Shown here in pieces: positions 12,880-24,229 of a stretch of DNA of 64,000 bases. How positions within the stretch are numbered: position 1 is the first letter of the stretch; each line of letters starts with the position of its first letter. The stretch comes from Xestospongia muta (taxonomy: Eukaryota; Porifera; Demospongiae; Haplosclerida; Petrosiidae): NCBI GenBank assembly GCA_963693285.1, contig OY848918.1:15994263-16058262 (forward strand), in the 5' to 3' direction. The notes beneath the pieces were generated by a model. The model made no database searches. It was not told the origin of the DNA and saw only the letters and a list, made by a program, of their open reading frames with translations. A program made the translations under genes and the position numbers.

Positions 12880-13470
12880 AAGTACAGACTGAGTGAAATG
12901 TTTAAGGGTAACTATGATATATTTGAATTTCGAAAAATTTTAACTAAGACTATTTTTTGTAACCAATTATTAATAAAATTATTTATCATATGCAATTGGC
13001 AAACATCTTCTGGAACTGTAATTTCTTTCAATAAACGTATGTCATCAACATAGAAATTTTGATTTCATAAGAAAAGGGAAGAGTAGTAACCTCAGCTGTG
13101 TAAATTATATAATAAATTATTAAGGGACCCAGTGCTAACCATTGAGGTACTCCTGAAGTGACCTATTAGTTCCTTTGTGCAAACACCATTTGTGACACTG
13201 TATTGTATATAATGAGATATATAGTTACTAATTAAGCCCCATATTTTTAGGTTGAGTAGAACAATTTGATGTAGTATATACTGTCATAAGTTTTAGTTAT
13301 GTCAAAGAATACACAAGATATTGAAGATTTCTAAACCAAATTGTTGTAGCAATTCTCTAGAATAGAAATGAGAGCTGTAGTAGTTGATCTCTTTGGGAAT
13401 AAACCCTATTGATTATTAAAAATTAAACAAAACACCTGGATGCCAGCACTGGGTAATAGAGAAATAGGAT
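12880..13470 (-). mobile_element. Decayed LINE-type reverse transcriptase fragment
   Basis: Across frameshifts on the minus strand the order of non-LTR reverse transcriptase motifs is visible: PKRSTTTALISILEN (finger region), CVFFDITKTYDSI (motif with the first catalytic Asp), SGVPQ followed by LGPL, and FYVDDIRLL near 13041-13052 (the YxDD box). Stops and shifts separate these, so it is dead. It is oriented opposite to the ankyrin genes. The order matches CR1/L2/jockey-like elements; the clade is not assigned. Confidence 0.6.
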
Positions 13471-14374
13471 TAAAATTTATTGAGAGACTCATCTGTATTA
13501 ATTTTACTTTAGTATAGGTACAAAAAGCTACATTACAAGAAGAGTGAGTTCAGCTATACATTTAATATAGATATATCAAATAGATTTGTAAAATATAACG
13601 GGAGTGATAGAGAGCTGTAGTCCTGAGTTGTAACTGTAATATGTACACTGTGTTCATGCAGTTGATCATGTTGCCAATCCAGCACTAAGTGATACAAGCT
13701 ATAATTAACCTCGCTGCAAAAGTTCGAGTTCTAATGAGAAAATCAGTGCATGTACAATAAGAAGAAAGGAAAGCCCTGGCTAGAAACCCATAAATGTGTA
13801 ATTCACTTACCAACCTGAGCAGATGGTAGTTGCCGTATGCGATTAGATGATTGATGTATTACTGGTATAGTTTAACTTTCGCTAAGGGTAGGAAATGTTG
13901 ACAACAACTAATATGCTGTAAATAAGTTGTACAGTGACAGATCTTAAATGAAGTATTATAGAAACCATGTATGGTAAAGAAAGCAATAGATTTTCTCTGA
14001 TATACATAATAATAATCTGTAATTAACTATCTACTTTGTGACACTCATGCATGTTTTGTTATAATATATTTGATTTGAATTGTATGCTTTACAATCGTTT
14101 TTTTCATTGGAAATTGTAAAGTAATAGTAAATACAATATATATGATCTAGGAACACTCCAACAATTATTACTTTACTTCACATATTTTCAATAACATTGA
14201 GCTGAGCTTCAGCTACATCAATTAGTAAGAATGACGAACTATGATTATGCTTCTTTTGTTTCAGTGTTTTCCTTTCAGATGTGCTAGGTTCAGATTGTAT
14301 GGTGTCATAATAATGTATGTATCCTCATCCAATGTATCATACATTTCAACCTGTAACATGTATACTTAGTCTTG

Positions 14375-14381
<7 letters not shown>

Positions 14382-14430
<49 letters not shown>
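14382..14430. repeat. AT dinucleotide repeat
   Basis: A TATATA run of about 45 bases. Similar runs occur at 15607-15640, 26535-26555, 26655-26690 and 34470-34510. Confidence 0.9.
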
Positions 14431-14432
<2 letters not shown>

Positions 14433-14853
14433 GTAACTTAAATGAAATAATTTAATTGGTCAGTTATATGTACATAAAATATTTGAAAATATTCATTAAT
14501 ACTCACAAGACATTCACTAATATTAATAACATGTCTTCTAACACTTACCAATTTGTTTGGAAGTTATCAGATCAAGTATTGTGTATTATTCACATATTAG
14601 ATTACAGTGGCTGAATTTTCTGACTTGATCAAATTGAGTATCGTTTATTGAAGTATTCTGTTCAACCACTTATATAACATGAACTATACATTGGTGAGGA
14701 AAGTCACAACATTTTATGCATTGTCTTAACTTTCAATGCTTCCAGCTTATAATGTATATACTGCTGGTTCATTATAATTATATGATTACTAGAAACCTGT
14801 AAAATTTGAGATAATACACAAGTTTATATAACTAATACAGATGCCATTAATGT

Positions 14854-14945
14854 ATTATGGAAGCCATCAACATAACACGCAATTATAGTGATATTCAATA
14901 TTGAATATCACTATAATTGCGTGTTATGTTGATGGCTTCCATAAT
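14854..14945. repeat. Perfect 92-bp palindrome
   Basis: Arms of 46 bases (14854-14899 and 14900-14945) are exact reverse complements with no spacer. The arms start ATTATGGAAGCC and the centre is CAATATTG. Such a sequence would extrude a cruciform or, transcribed, fold into a long hairpin. It could be a fold-back element, a recent inverted duplication or an assembly artefact. Confidence 0.9.
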
Positions 14946-15309
14946 TTAGAGTATAAATTTGCGTAGTATCATTAACTTTACCCTTAGATGACCAAGCTTT
15001 TTTAATTGAAAATATTAATTATTTTTATTTATATTTCCAGTATTACTTCCTTGATAGCGAGTACTGCTGTATACCGACACTTTCCAGTTGCTTCAAAAAT
15101 CTTGTTTGTTTCTTTTCTTTTTTGTGCTCTCTATTCATTACTATGGAAGTCGAATACGGACATTCCAATTCCTATTTTTTCAACGCACGTTCGCGTATTT
15201 TTTTAAAAAATATCGACTATTTATGAATATTTTTTGGCTTCTTACGAAATAGACAGTATTTTCGTTATAAAAAACATGAGGGTTTACGTGTACCATTTCC
15301 TGTTTGAGC

Positions 15310-15558
15310 ACAAGGTTGATTAGTTTGTTGGTAAACACATTGACCGTGAATTCAGTGAATCTTTAGTCATGAGAGGTGTAAAATGAGAAACTATAGATTT
15401 GCGTGAGAAGGAAGATGCATTTAGAAAAGAACACTTTCTTTCTCTTAGAATGGATGATCTGAAACTGTTCCTAGATAGAGGAATAAAGATTGGACAATAC
15501 TCAATCATTGCTAGGTTCTGGGAAGAAAAAGAAAGGTATATAAAAATGTCTATGAAGT
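15310..15558 (+). pseudogene. Decayed coding fragment, unidentified
   Basis: The plus-strand frame FVGKHIDREFSESLVMRGVK, one stop, then a charged stretch with DLREKEDAFRKEHFLSLRMD and LFLDRGIKIGQYSIIARFWE ends at TAA 15556-15558. The amphipathic, charged composition is unlike the AT-driven noise around it. The LKLFLDRGI part loosely recalls a SAP-type helix, but I do not recognise the family. Confidence 0.2.
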
Positions 15559-15603
15559 AATGTATATCACACATACACACACATATAATTATATAATTTT
15601 ATG

Positions 15604-15642
<39 letters not shown>

Positions 15643-15976
15643 AATTTCTTTATGTGTGTGGTTACTAGAAATACATTTGGCTTAGGTTATTATACTAGCA
15701 GTACAAGTGGGACAAGTGTCTAAAAGTAATTATAGTTGCTTTAGAATAAAAAAAAACTGCGTAAACTATCCAGACAAGAGCTGTTTGAATCATTTTATAC
15801 TAAAATGAAAACAAGTATAAAAAGTACAACCAAGAAGCATACCCTACAAAGTGTTGTGTTAAGATTCCCTAAGCAAAACAATTAATTATTGTAAGTAGTA
15901 ATTACTATATAAATTTTTGTTTCATTTAAACCAATAATTTTGTTCTCCTTTCTGTTACTAATATCTTATCTAATTT

Positions 15977-16224
15977 TATGTGACCTGATTTGCAAAAAGA
16001 GACCACTTCTGTCAAAATATTTGTCATGTGATTTGTTAACAAAACCACTGCTAAAACATATTTAAAAACAGTTTTGCATACATACATATAGAATAGTTAT
16101 GCATATATAGCAACTGTATGGATACAAAACTGGGATGTTTGAGATGTTTTAACAGTGGTTTGTTCACAAAACAGATCACAAATATTTCAAAGAAGTGGTC
16201 CCTTTTTGCAAATCAGGTCACATA
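15977..16224. mobile_element. MITE with ~80-bp inverted repeats
   Basis: The left end TATGTGACCTGATTTGC and right end GCAAATCAGGTCACATA are inverted copies, and the match continues imperfectly for about 80 bases each side (including GACCACTTCT and CAGTGGTTTTGTTAACAAA-like parts). Total length is 248 bp with no coding capacity. Terminal TA on both sides fits a Tc1/mariner-type TA target. A solo end of the same family lies at about 19162-19196. Confidence 0.75.
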
Positions 16225-16229
16225 TACTC

Positions 16230-17220
16230 CTGACAATAATAAAGTGTTAATATTACTGACATGATCTGTACATTTTTTGATCTAATAACAATGTTACTGA
16301 ATAATTCTAACAGAACCAGTCCATAACTATAATTAACACAAAATATTTAGAGACAATATTTACTATTAATTTGCCAATTTCTGGATGGATATTCACTACA
16401 ATAGAATATGTCACATCCCTATTCTACATTCACTGTACTTTTAAATTCTTAATGTATTGGTATGGTGATAAAGCTCCGATATCTATAGTTTGTTAAAGTA
16501 ACGAACAGAAGCTTATATTTTGAAAATTTCATAGAGTGTCCTTATTTTTTTCCATTCCAACATTTATTCTTGAGAAACAAAATAATAAATTTATGTTTTG
16601 TACACTCATAACCAGTAAAATTAACAATGCCATTAACTGAATAGACTTGTATTAAATTTTTTTGAATAATTGTAGTTATAATAAATTGAATAAATGAAGT
16701 GAAATTTTTTAATTATAGAGCACGTATGTCAAGTCAAATGTGTGCCAATCATTTTAGGTTACTAATAATTTGATTAATGTCTACCATCCACTATTTTATT
16801 AGGGGTGTGATAATGGGCATAAGAAGTACTTTGGTAAATTTAAGTTTTCCCAAGTTTTATTTTATATTTTGTTTATTTTATGTGATTAATCATCTTCCTC
16901 CAAAATTATCCACTTTTCACTTTCTTGTATAAGTATCATAATTAGGTGCTATATTATAACTAAGTACATTCCACACAAACAAATGTATTTGCTTATTTAT
17001 ATGTTTCATACTAATAGTACTCTGACCTACCAATAATTTCATTAATAATTTATGACAATTGAAATGATTAAGTTTGTAATTTTAGTTATGATAGTGACCT
17101 TTTATGTACAAAGTAATTCAGTAATTGTATAGCAAACGTTCTAATGTAACATATTCACAAGCTAAGTATATAATTGTACAGTAAATAATGCTAGAAGTCT
17201 CTTAGCTATTAAATGTATAA
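16230..17220. other. AT-rich spacer, no gene recognised
   Basis: Low-complexity AT-rich sequence between the MITE and the ankyrin relic. Nothing is supported. Confidence 0.5.
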
Positions 17221-18560
17221 GGACATAATAGACTTTATTTTGTCTGGACAACCAGTACTAAAGATCACAACAAATATAACTAATATCTATAATGTAACAA
17301 CTAATTTCATATAATGAGTCCTTAGTAACAGCTAAAGAGTCATCAACTATTAGACTGCTAGATAACCATTGTGATTTTGATCTTCTAAGTAAAGACTTAT
17401 CAGCAAACACAGTATAGAGATCTAGATATAGTATGAAAATAGTTTCATTTACTTTCAAACACAGTGATAGAGAGTACAACTTTGATGGATATTTCAGTAA
17501 ATCAGAATGGAATGTGAATAGTCCCAAAATTATAGCCCCAGACAATTCTTACAATGACAAGTTCTATCAGGTAATGTAACTAACACTAAGTATTGATACA
17601 AATAAATACAACAAAAATCCTTTAAGTGTAATTAGTAAGGATGTAAAGTAAAGTCATCACCTATCTTCCATATCATATTAGGTCCGCATTGCAAAAACAA
17701 TGGTTGATTTAACTATTATTTGGTTATACAAGTCGTAATTACAAACTTATCTTTGTCGAAAAAGTAATCATAATACTGTTTCCATCACTAATGAACTACT
17801 GTTTATGTAGCTACAAAACCATCAATCTCATAATACATCAGTAATTAAAATAGTATTATGTTTAAATTTTGCATATGTAACCTGTATAACTATGTATTAG
17901 TTAATTCAACCAATATCAATTTTTATAGTGCATATCTTGTAAGTTGATCGTAGGATATGTAATGTGAAGTATACATTTGTAATAACACTAACTAATTATT
18001 CATTACCTGAGTATGACCAACAACAACTAATATTTCATTGATATACTAATAGTACTGATACTGTAATGATATTGTATGTAATCTTTAAAATAAGTTTTAC
18101 TAATTATATAGTTTGTACAATATCTCTTATTTTGAATCTAACATTTGTTATTAATAAACACTGTTATCTACTCTTACATAGTTACAGGCAACACCACTGA
18201 TCGATTGCTGCATCTCAATGTGGACACATTGAGGTGGTGTCATTCCTATTACAATGTCATGCAATATCTAATTCCACTAACATTGTGAGTGTTCATATAT
18301 AGTAACAATACTGTTGTAATGTATATATATATACATTGTACATCTACATGTTATGTATACATGTGAACTGTATAAATGTAATATGTCACCTAATAATGTT
18401 TATACTTTTGAATAGTATTATAAAATTTATTGACATTATTACAACTTAGTGAGTCATAGAATATTTTAAATGATATATTATTTAAGACTTGAGACTTGGT
18501 ACAATAATTCTGTACATAACTAAACTAATATTCAAATTTAGTATATATGTACACTCTAAT
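17221..18560 (+). pseudogene. Relic of an ankyrin gene (third paralogue)
   Basis: Two blocks match gene B: 17221-17560 matches 40190-40560, and 17930-18420 matches 40565-41050. The second block includes a counterpart of the 99-bp ankyrin exon at 40826. The exon copy starts near 18182 after TACATAG and ends at GTGAGT, but carries a 4-base insertion near 18199-18206 that shifts the frame. No other ankyrin exon, GTPase or death domain is seen nearby. It is a stranded fragment of a duplicated gene. Confidence 0.7.
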
Positions 18561-19198
18561 AATGTTGAATAGTGTTGCTAAGTCAGTGTATTAATTTTTT
18601 TTAATTTTAAATATCATTGATAATATTCAATTATATGGAATAATTTGTATGAAGGGTATGATTTAGATGATCATACACATCAGTCAAAGTCAAGTCCTTT
18701 ATAATCATTTCAACCATATCCTTCATATCTATATAACAAGAGAACAAAACAATGGTTATGTCAACGTTATATGATTTGGCTGATATATGCACTTGATGAA
18801 GATACAGAGAAGTTTAATTCAATTTTTATATAACATTTGTAATTGCTATAAGTGATGAAAAATATCAGTACAGCCTTATAAATGACCACATATCAGTACT
18901 GCATGACTCATGAAATAAAAAATGTGTCAGTATTCATTATCATCAACTATCATACCTGGATATGGCATTTCACTATAGACTAAAAGTGACCTCACTGATA
19001 TGTCTGTACTTAATACAGTACTATGTCCATACTAATATTTTATAATAGGTTATAGCATGTATGGAAATACCTATGTTATTCATACCTCTTATTATGTTTA
19101 AGTATTGTATGAATGTTATGTACATGTAGTGTTACAATGAAATATGTTTCATTGAACTATTGTGGTCCCTTTTTGCAAATCCAGTGGTCACATATGCA

Positions 19199-19521
19199 CA
19201 GGGGTGGCTCAGCCAATGTTAGATTGGAAGGGCAACATTTTAACATTTTGATAATTAACTTAACCCTTTAACAACCGCCACATCTACAAAACTAAAGAAG
19301 ACTTATCTGAAGCTTTAAGAACTTCCAAAACCAGAATTAGATGTTGCTCACAAGGACTACACTGCTTTGTAATGATCATATAAGTATTTCAAATAAATTT
19401 AAATAAAATAAATCAATAATGACTAGTTAATTATAAGTAGAGACCTTTAGGAGGGTCATTGCCCCCCAATTGTGTGTTTGGGGGGTCAGCTGACCCCCTT
19501 GCCCCCTTTTCCACCGCCCTG
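19199..19521. mobile_element. Non-autonomous hAT element (MITE) with 8-bp target duplication
   Basis: The element begins CAGGGGTGGCTC and ends CCACCGCCCTG, forming short imperfect inverted repeats of the hAT CAGGGG type. It is flanked on both sides by CATATGCA (19191-19198 and 19522-19529), a perfect 8-bp duplication as hAT transposases make. The 323-bp body has GGGGGGTCAGCTGACCCCC-like palindromic sequence near the right end and no reading frame. Confidence 0.8.
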
Positions 19522-19978
19522 CATATGCATATAAAGTAAATTCCACACAGATACCAGATCAACAATTCAGTGTACTGTAGTCATGTATAGGACATATTTA
19601 TAATAAGAAAATAATGTGCTAAACTTAAATTCTGCATAGCACTATTTGATACAGGACTGTAGCACAGGCATTTTAATTGCTAATGGGTGATCTCAATACA
19701 GACCCAAATCACTATCTATTAGTGCACTACAAAAGTACCTGATTTGACATTGCCAGTTCTAGTAAATTGAATTGATATTAGTACCTTTATTTTGCAATAA
19801 AAATGAAATACTGACATCATATTTACTTCTTGAACAACCAAACTAGTAAAGGTCATGTTTCATGTCCATTGTTTTTAATATAAACAACCGTACATTATCA
19901 TATCACTGTATGGTACATATACAATTCTTTTTACATGGCAATTATTGCTGTATAAATATTATTCTATTAGCTACCTAC

Positions 19979-20521
19979 CAACATTGGATTATTTGCTTCA
20001 TCTTTTCCTTTTCTTGTTGTTTTCGTTCTTCTTCTTTTCGAGCTATATTCTCTGCTTGAAATGTCCTATAGGCTCCAGCCTCAGCAGCATAGTCAGTGTT
20101 TTCAGGATCTGTCTGAGAGAGAGAGGAAGAGAGAGAGAGAGAGAGAATAATTTATTACTGTCATCACTAAAGAGATAAATACCTTAAATGCAATTTCTGA
20201 TAGACATGCTGGACAACGAATGTAAAATCAAAATATTGGCATACCAAGATACTTTTCTTCTTCTACTATTTCCTTACGAGCATTGAATTTTTTCCCTTTA
20301 TACATGTGATTGCCACACGTTAGACATCTCATTGTAAATGGAATCATGAGTCATACCACATATTGTTGGTTAGTTCTCCTGAGTTTTGGAAGTTTGAAGG
20401 TCTCAAAATCTGGTGGGTAGTGTTTCTAAAAGAGAAAATAAAAAGAAGAAAAAGGAATTAAAGTTCATTTCTTGTCCATGTCATTAGTGTGACTTACACT
20501 TAAAACTTTTCTTTCCCCCAT
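19979..20521 (-). pseudogene. YJU2 (CCDC94)-like: YJU2/CCDC94-like splicing factor pseudogene (N-terminal three exons)
   Basis: Minus-strand exons 20521-20498, 20425-20183 and 20112-19979 keep GT-AG junctions and phase 0. They give MGERKVLS / KHYPPDFETFKLPKLRR...QYVV / [20 protein letters not shown]...RCPACLSEIAFK / TDPENTDYAAEAGAYRTFQA. This is the conserved N-terminal half of YJU2/CCDC94, a spliceosome step-1 factor, including the two CxxC zinc-binding pairs. Two Arg positions are TGA (20351-20353 and 20228-20230), as CpG decay of CGA would give. In the last exon the expected DEANNPML lies one frame away, so a base is missing. The retained introns show a DNA-level duplicate, not a processed copy. 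The C-terminal exons are absent. Confidence 0.85.
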
Positions 20522-20699
20522 TTTCGTAGAATCGTAGTACTTATGTGAGAGAGTTAATATTGGATTCGCGGCTTTACGGTATCAATATACTCTATTTGTT
20601 ATTAATTTTTGGCAATACCTATTTGTCGTAAGTCCATATTTTACTGTCTAAGTATAACTTTCTGCCGAACTATAGGCTCTAAAAGATATAACACAAGTT

Positions 20700-21060
20700 A
20701 ATTTTAAAAGAACAAACAATCATGTAATATTTAATATCACTTCAATTGAACCTTTATCTGATCCTTTAGCTAAAGTCATTGACATTACAATTGAGTCCTG
20801 TCCACATGGGTTTTTGTTTGGAAAGGACACTTGTGTTTGCAGGCCTGAATTAAATTTATCTTCAATAACTTGTGATGTTAACACTCAAAATATATCAAGA
20901 CATGGTAATATGTGGATTGGTTACAAAACGACTCAGACTGTCTTATTGTCCATCAAAACTGCCCCTTTGACTATTGTAATGATGGAAATATTCAATTTAA
21001 AGTCATTTTTCTCAACCCACAGTGTCTTCACAAAGGTCTGGCATACTATTTCATTATTTC
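20700..21060 (+). pseudogene. Fragment of a Cys-rich extracellular-type protein
   Basis: The plus frame reads NITSIEPLSDPLAKVIDITI, then ESCPHGFLFGKDTCVCRPEL and ITCDVNTQNISRHGNMWIGY. After a one-base shift it continues NDSDCLIVHQNCPFDYCNDG. The spaced Cys residues (CPHGF, CVC, ITCDV, HQNCPFDYC) recall a large group of uncharacterised sponge secreted or membrane proteins; that recollection is from memory. The shift and lack of other exons show a dead fragment. It sits just upstream of, and divergent from, the YJU2-like pseudogene. Confidence 0.5.
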
Positions 21061-21109
21061 CTTTAAGTTTAAAATTATACCTTATATTGACTATTGTTTA
21101 AGACTAGTT

Positions 21110-22980
21110 TGAAACAATATAAAATGGATATGCTACTCTTTCTCAATAAAAGTATAAACTAAAAATTCAACAATCAATAAACTTATTAATGTAAAGTATT
21201 AAATCACTATTACTATTGAAACAAATATTTTGATCATGTTAGCATTTCTAACAACATAGACAAATCTTATGTTTAAATAACACAATCAATATTGTTATTG
21301 AGAAAAAAATAATTTGTAGCAAAAATCTTCTGTAACTTTGATTTAAAAGCAATTTTATTACACAGGTAGTGCTGTTTGTAAACTCTCTAAATAAAAACTA
21401 TTTCCTTGCAAAAATAATAAAATCAACTAACCACAACTTTTAAACTCCTATACTGGCACTGGTTTTCGAACTTTGCGGGTGCATATGCAATATCTATTGT
21501 AAGACTATCTATATGCATGCATGCATACAACTACTCCATTTTTCATGCTACTTTTGAAGATTAAATAAATAGGCTTTAAAAATATGAACAGATTTATGAT
21601 GATATAACACACATTCTCACATCATATATGAAAATGTAGAAAAGCCTAAGTTATGAACCTCATATAATTAACACATTCTTGTGATTAATAGGAAGGATAC
21701 TAAATTCTATTATACAATATATGAATATTGTCGAAACACAGAAGGATTATTTTACATAATTCAACAGAAGACTACAGCACATTTACACTTGAAGACTAAC
21801 ATTATGAATACTTATTGAAAGTTGTGAAAAGGAATTTGCTGAATGCTGCATTGTAATTATCATGATGAAGAGACAAAAGGCATATAAAATAACAAGGTTC
21901 TATAATGGTCTAATAAATGTAACATTGTAAGTTGAAACGTGCTAGTTAAATTGTCCAATGAAGTAGAAGACACATTTCCTTTGGCCATTTTCTCATTTAG
22001 CTATGGTAAAACACTGTAGAGTAGTTTATTAGCCAGGCTACAGAAAGTCAGCCTAGAAAACAGTAAGAAAACATATGGTAACAACTTTATCCTTGCCAAT
22101 ATATATCTCTTTTATACAACTTTTTGATGATGTTAAAGTTAATGGAAAACATAGCAACTGAAAAAACTGATATAATTTAATAATAGATAACAAAGACATA
22201 TATACATACACATAGTCGTAAATTTTTTGAAAGTGACTACTTCTGTGGAAAATGTTTTATATGTTTTCAGAGTGTTCATACCATGCAAGCTATTTCTGTT
22301 GGATTTGGGTGAAGTAAATCTCCACATTGTTATGTCTTACATGACAAGTAACATATCTTCTTCAATTGATTTAGAATCTTTGGTATCGGTACTAGACAGA
22401 CTCCTTTTCTTTATGGTATGGCTTTTGTCTACATAAAATGAACAATAAATGTAATGAACTGACTATATTGTAATGACAAGGTTTAAATCTCTATGAGTGT
22501 CTGAAAAAGGTTCTGGAATAAAATATTTAACTCTGTCTACAAATTTTATTCACTAAAGCTTAAGAGGAACTTATAGCCTTGCAAATGAGGGAGGGGAATA
22601 TAAGTCCCACTTGAAAGCTCCACAGCAGCTCTGATTATGGAAGCTTTAAATATTTGACAATTATGAATCCAATTAACTACCCAGATATAACTATTTAGTC
22701 AAAAATAATTTTGTACACCAGGCAGGGTAATCATAACATTAGTCTACTACAAGTAAATTTAATATAAAGTATCAGTGTGTATTGTAGACTATAACTTGTC
22801 CTCATAATCTTGTACATGTACTCCTAATTTAAATTTACCTTTAAAAAAGTTGCTGACGTAAACTGCTTGTATAAGCATTAACTAGAGGTCTCAAGGCAAT
22901 GTGCTGATTTAGTAACAACAAGTCAGATATCGTGACTGCTTCTTATCAATTATATGAGCACAGTGCTCTAAATAAACAGC
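21110..22980. other. Gene-poor AT-rich stretch
   Basis: Only short frames without recognisable domains were seen, on both strands. There is no convincing exon, RNA gene or repeat. Confidence 0.4.
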
Positions 22981-22982
22981 AA

Positions 22983-23202
22983 TTAGTTTGGCGAAACCAG
23001 AGGATCTGGACATAGATGTGTATTACAAACAGCATTGATAAGTTTGTTACCTTGAGAAAACGTATTGTACATTGTACCACACACATCTTGAGCAGTTACT
23101 TCATATAAAGAACCTGTTGGTGTGATGATCTCAATAGGAATAACAAGTCTTAACCCACATACATCTAGGGATAACTTGTGTTCTTTAAAAATGTCACTAA
23201 TC
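22983..23202 (-). CDS. Possible terminal exon of an unknown minus-strand gene
   Basis: After an acceptor-like TTTCTTTGATAG, the frame RISDIFKEHKLSLDVCGLRL continues through VIPIEIITPTGSLYEVTAQD to VCNTHLCPDPLVSPN and a TAA stop at 22983. Four Cys and balanced hydrophobic and polar residues look protein-like. A possible upstream exon near 23300-23350 ends at a GTACAA donor but has a stop in the joining frame. The family is not recognised. It may be another stranded exon. Confidence 0.3.
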
Positions 23203-23984
23203 CTATCAAAGAAAGAATGTATTAAATGTATTATGAAAGAATGTATCATTAGATTACTATTACTAATCTATTATACAAGAAAAAAGTTATTGTACCTTTT
23301 ATGAAAACTTGCTGATGTAGTCAAAATTTACTGCACTACTGTCATAACTCATCACCACCAGCTTTGAGACATAACCTTATTTGGTAAAATGTTATAGAAA
23401 ATACAAGTACTATATTATATTTATATATATAATATATATACTCCATTCAGGTAGAATTTGACATTTGTCTCAATATATTTTTATCTAAAAACATATGTTA
23501 GTGAAAAATGGTTTTAATTATTTAACATACTTTGAAATAGTGTTTAAAATATCCAAAGCTCAGGCAATATCTAAAAAAAATTTGTCTTTCAGTAAGGTTT
23601 GTCTCATAAATACATAACACATCATTGAGAAGCATTTGGACATGCATTCTCCAATTATAACAGAAGCTATACAAACTATTAAAAAAGGACAAAAAAGCAA
23701 ACCAATTAAAAGAGGCTTTAGTGTAATTGTAAAAAAATCACTAAAGTTATGAGACTGGCCACATATGGTATGTTATTGATGCAACCTTCTACTAGAACAC
23801 TTTCAAAGTCTAAAATCTACTAATAATGTGCTATTATATTTATACAGTTCAAAAAAGAATGAGCCAAGGATCAACAGTACTCTTAGTACATCATAGTTAG
23901 CACACCTATGATTCTCCAGACGACACCACGTGGAGGTTGTACTGTATTGCCGTCCCCCCACCCTACCACCTCTCATTCTTTTTT

Positions 23985-24130
23985 TAATGGCCTAATATGG
24001 TTAAAAATAGTTTTAATGGCCTAATATGCTCAAAATATATTTTTAATGGCCTATTATGCTCAAAATGTATTTTTAATGGTCTAATATGCTCAAAATATAT
24101 TTTTAATGACCTATCATGCTCAAAATAAAA
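23985..24130. repeat. ~30-bp tandem repeat, five copies
   Basis: Units of TTTTTAATGGCCTAATATG-CTCAAAATATA with few changes. The last copies diverge (GGTCTA, GACCTATCATG). Confidence 0.85.
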
Positions 24131-24229
24131 ATCATACAAACACAAATAAAACTGACTTTACCATACCCTTATAAAAGACAATTTTATGAAGACACACAAA
24201 TTAATACGCAGTAGTGCTGTAGTACACAC

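Noticed and set aside
17258..17545. 95-codon minus-strand frame
   Set aside because: It lies in a duplicated intronic block and the copy at 40.3 kb does not keep it open.
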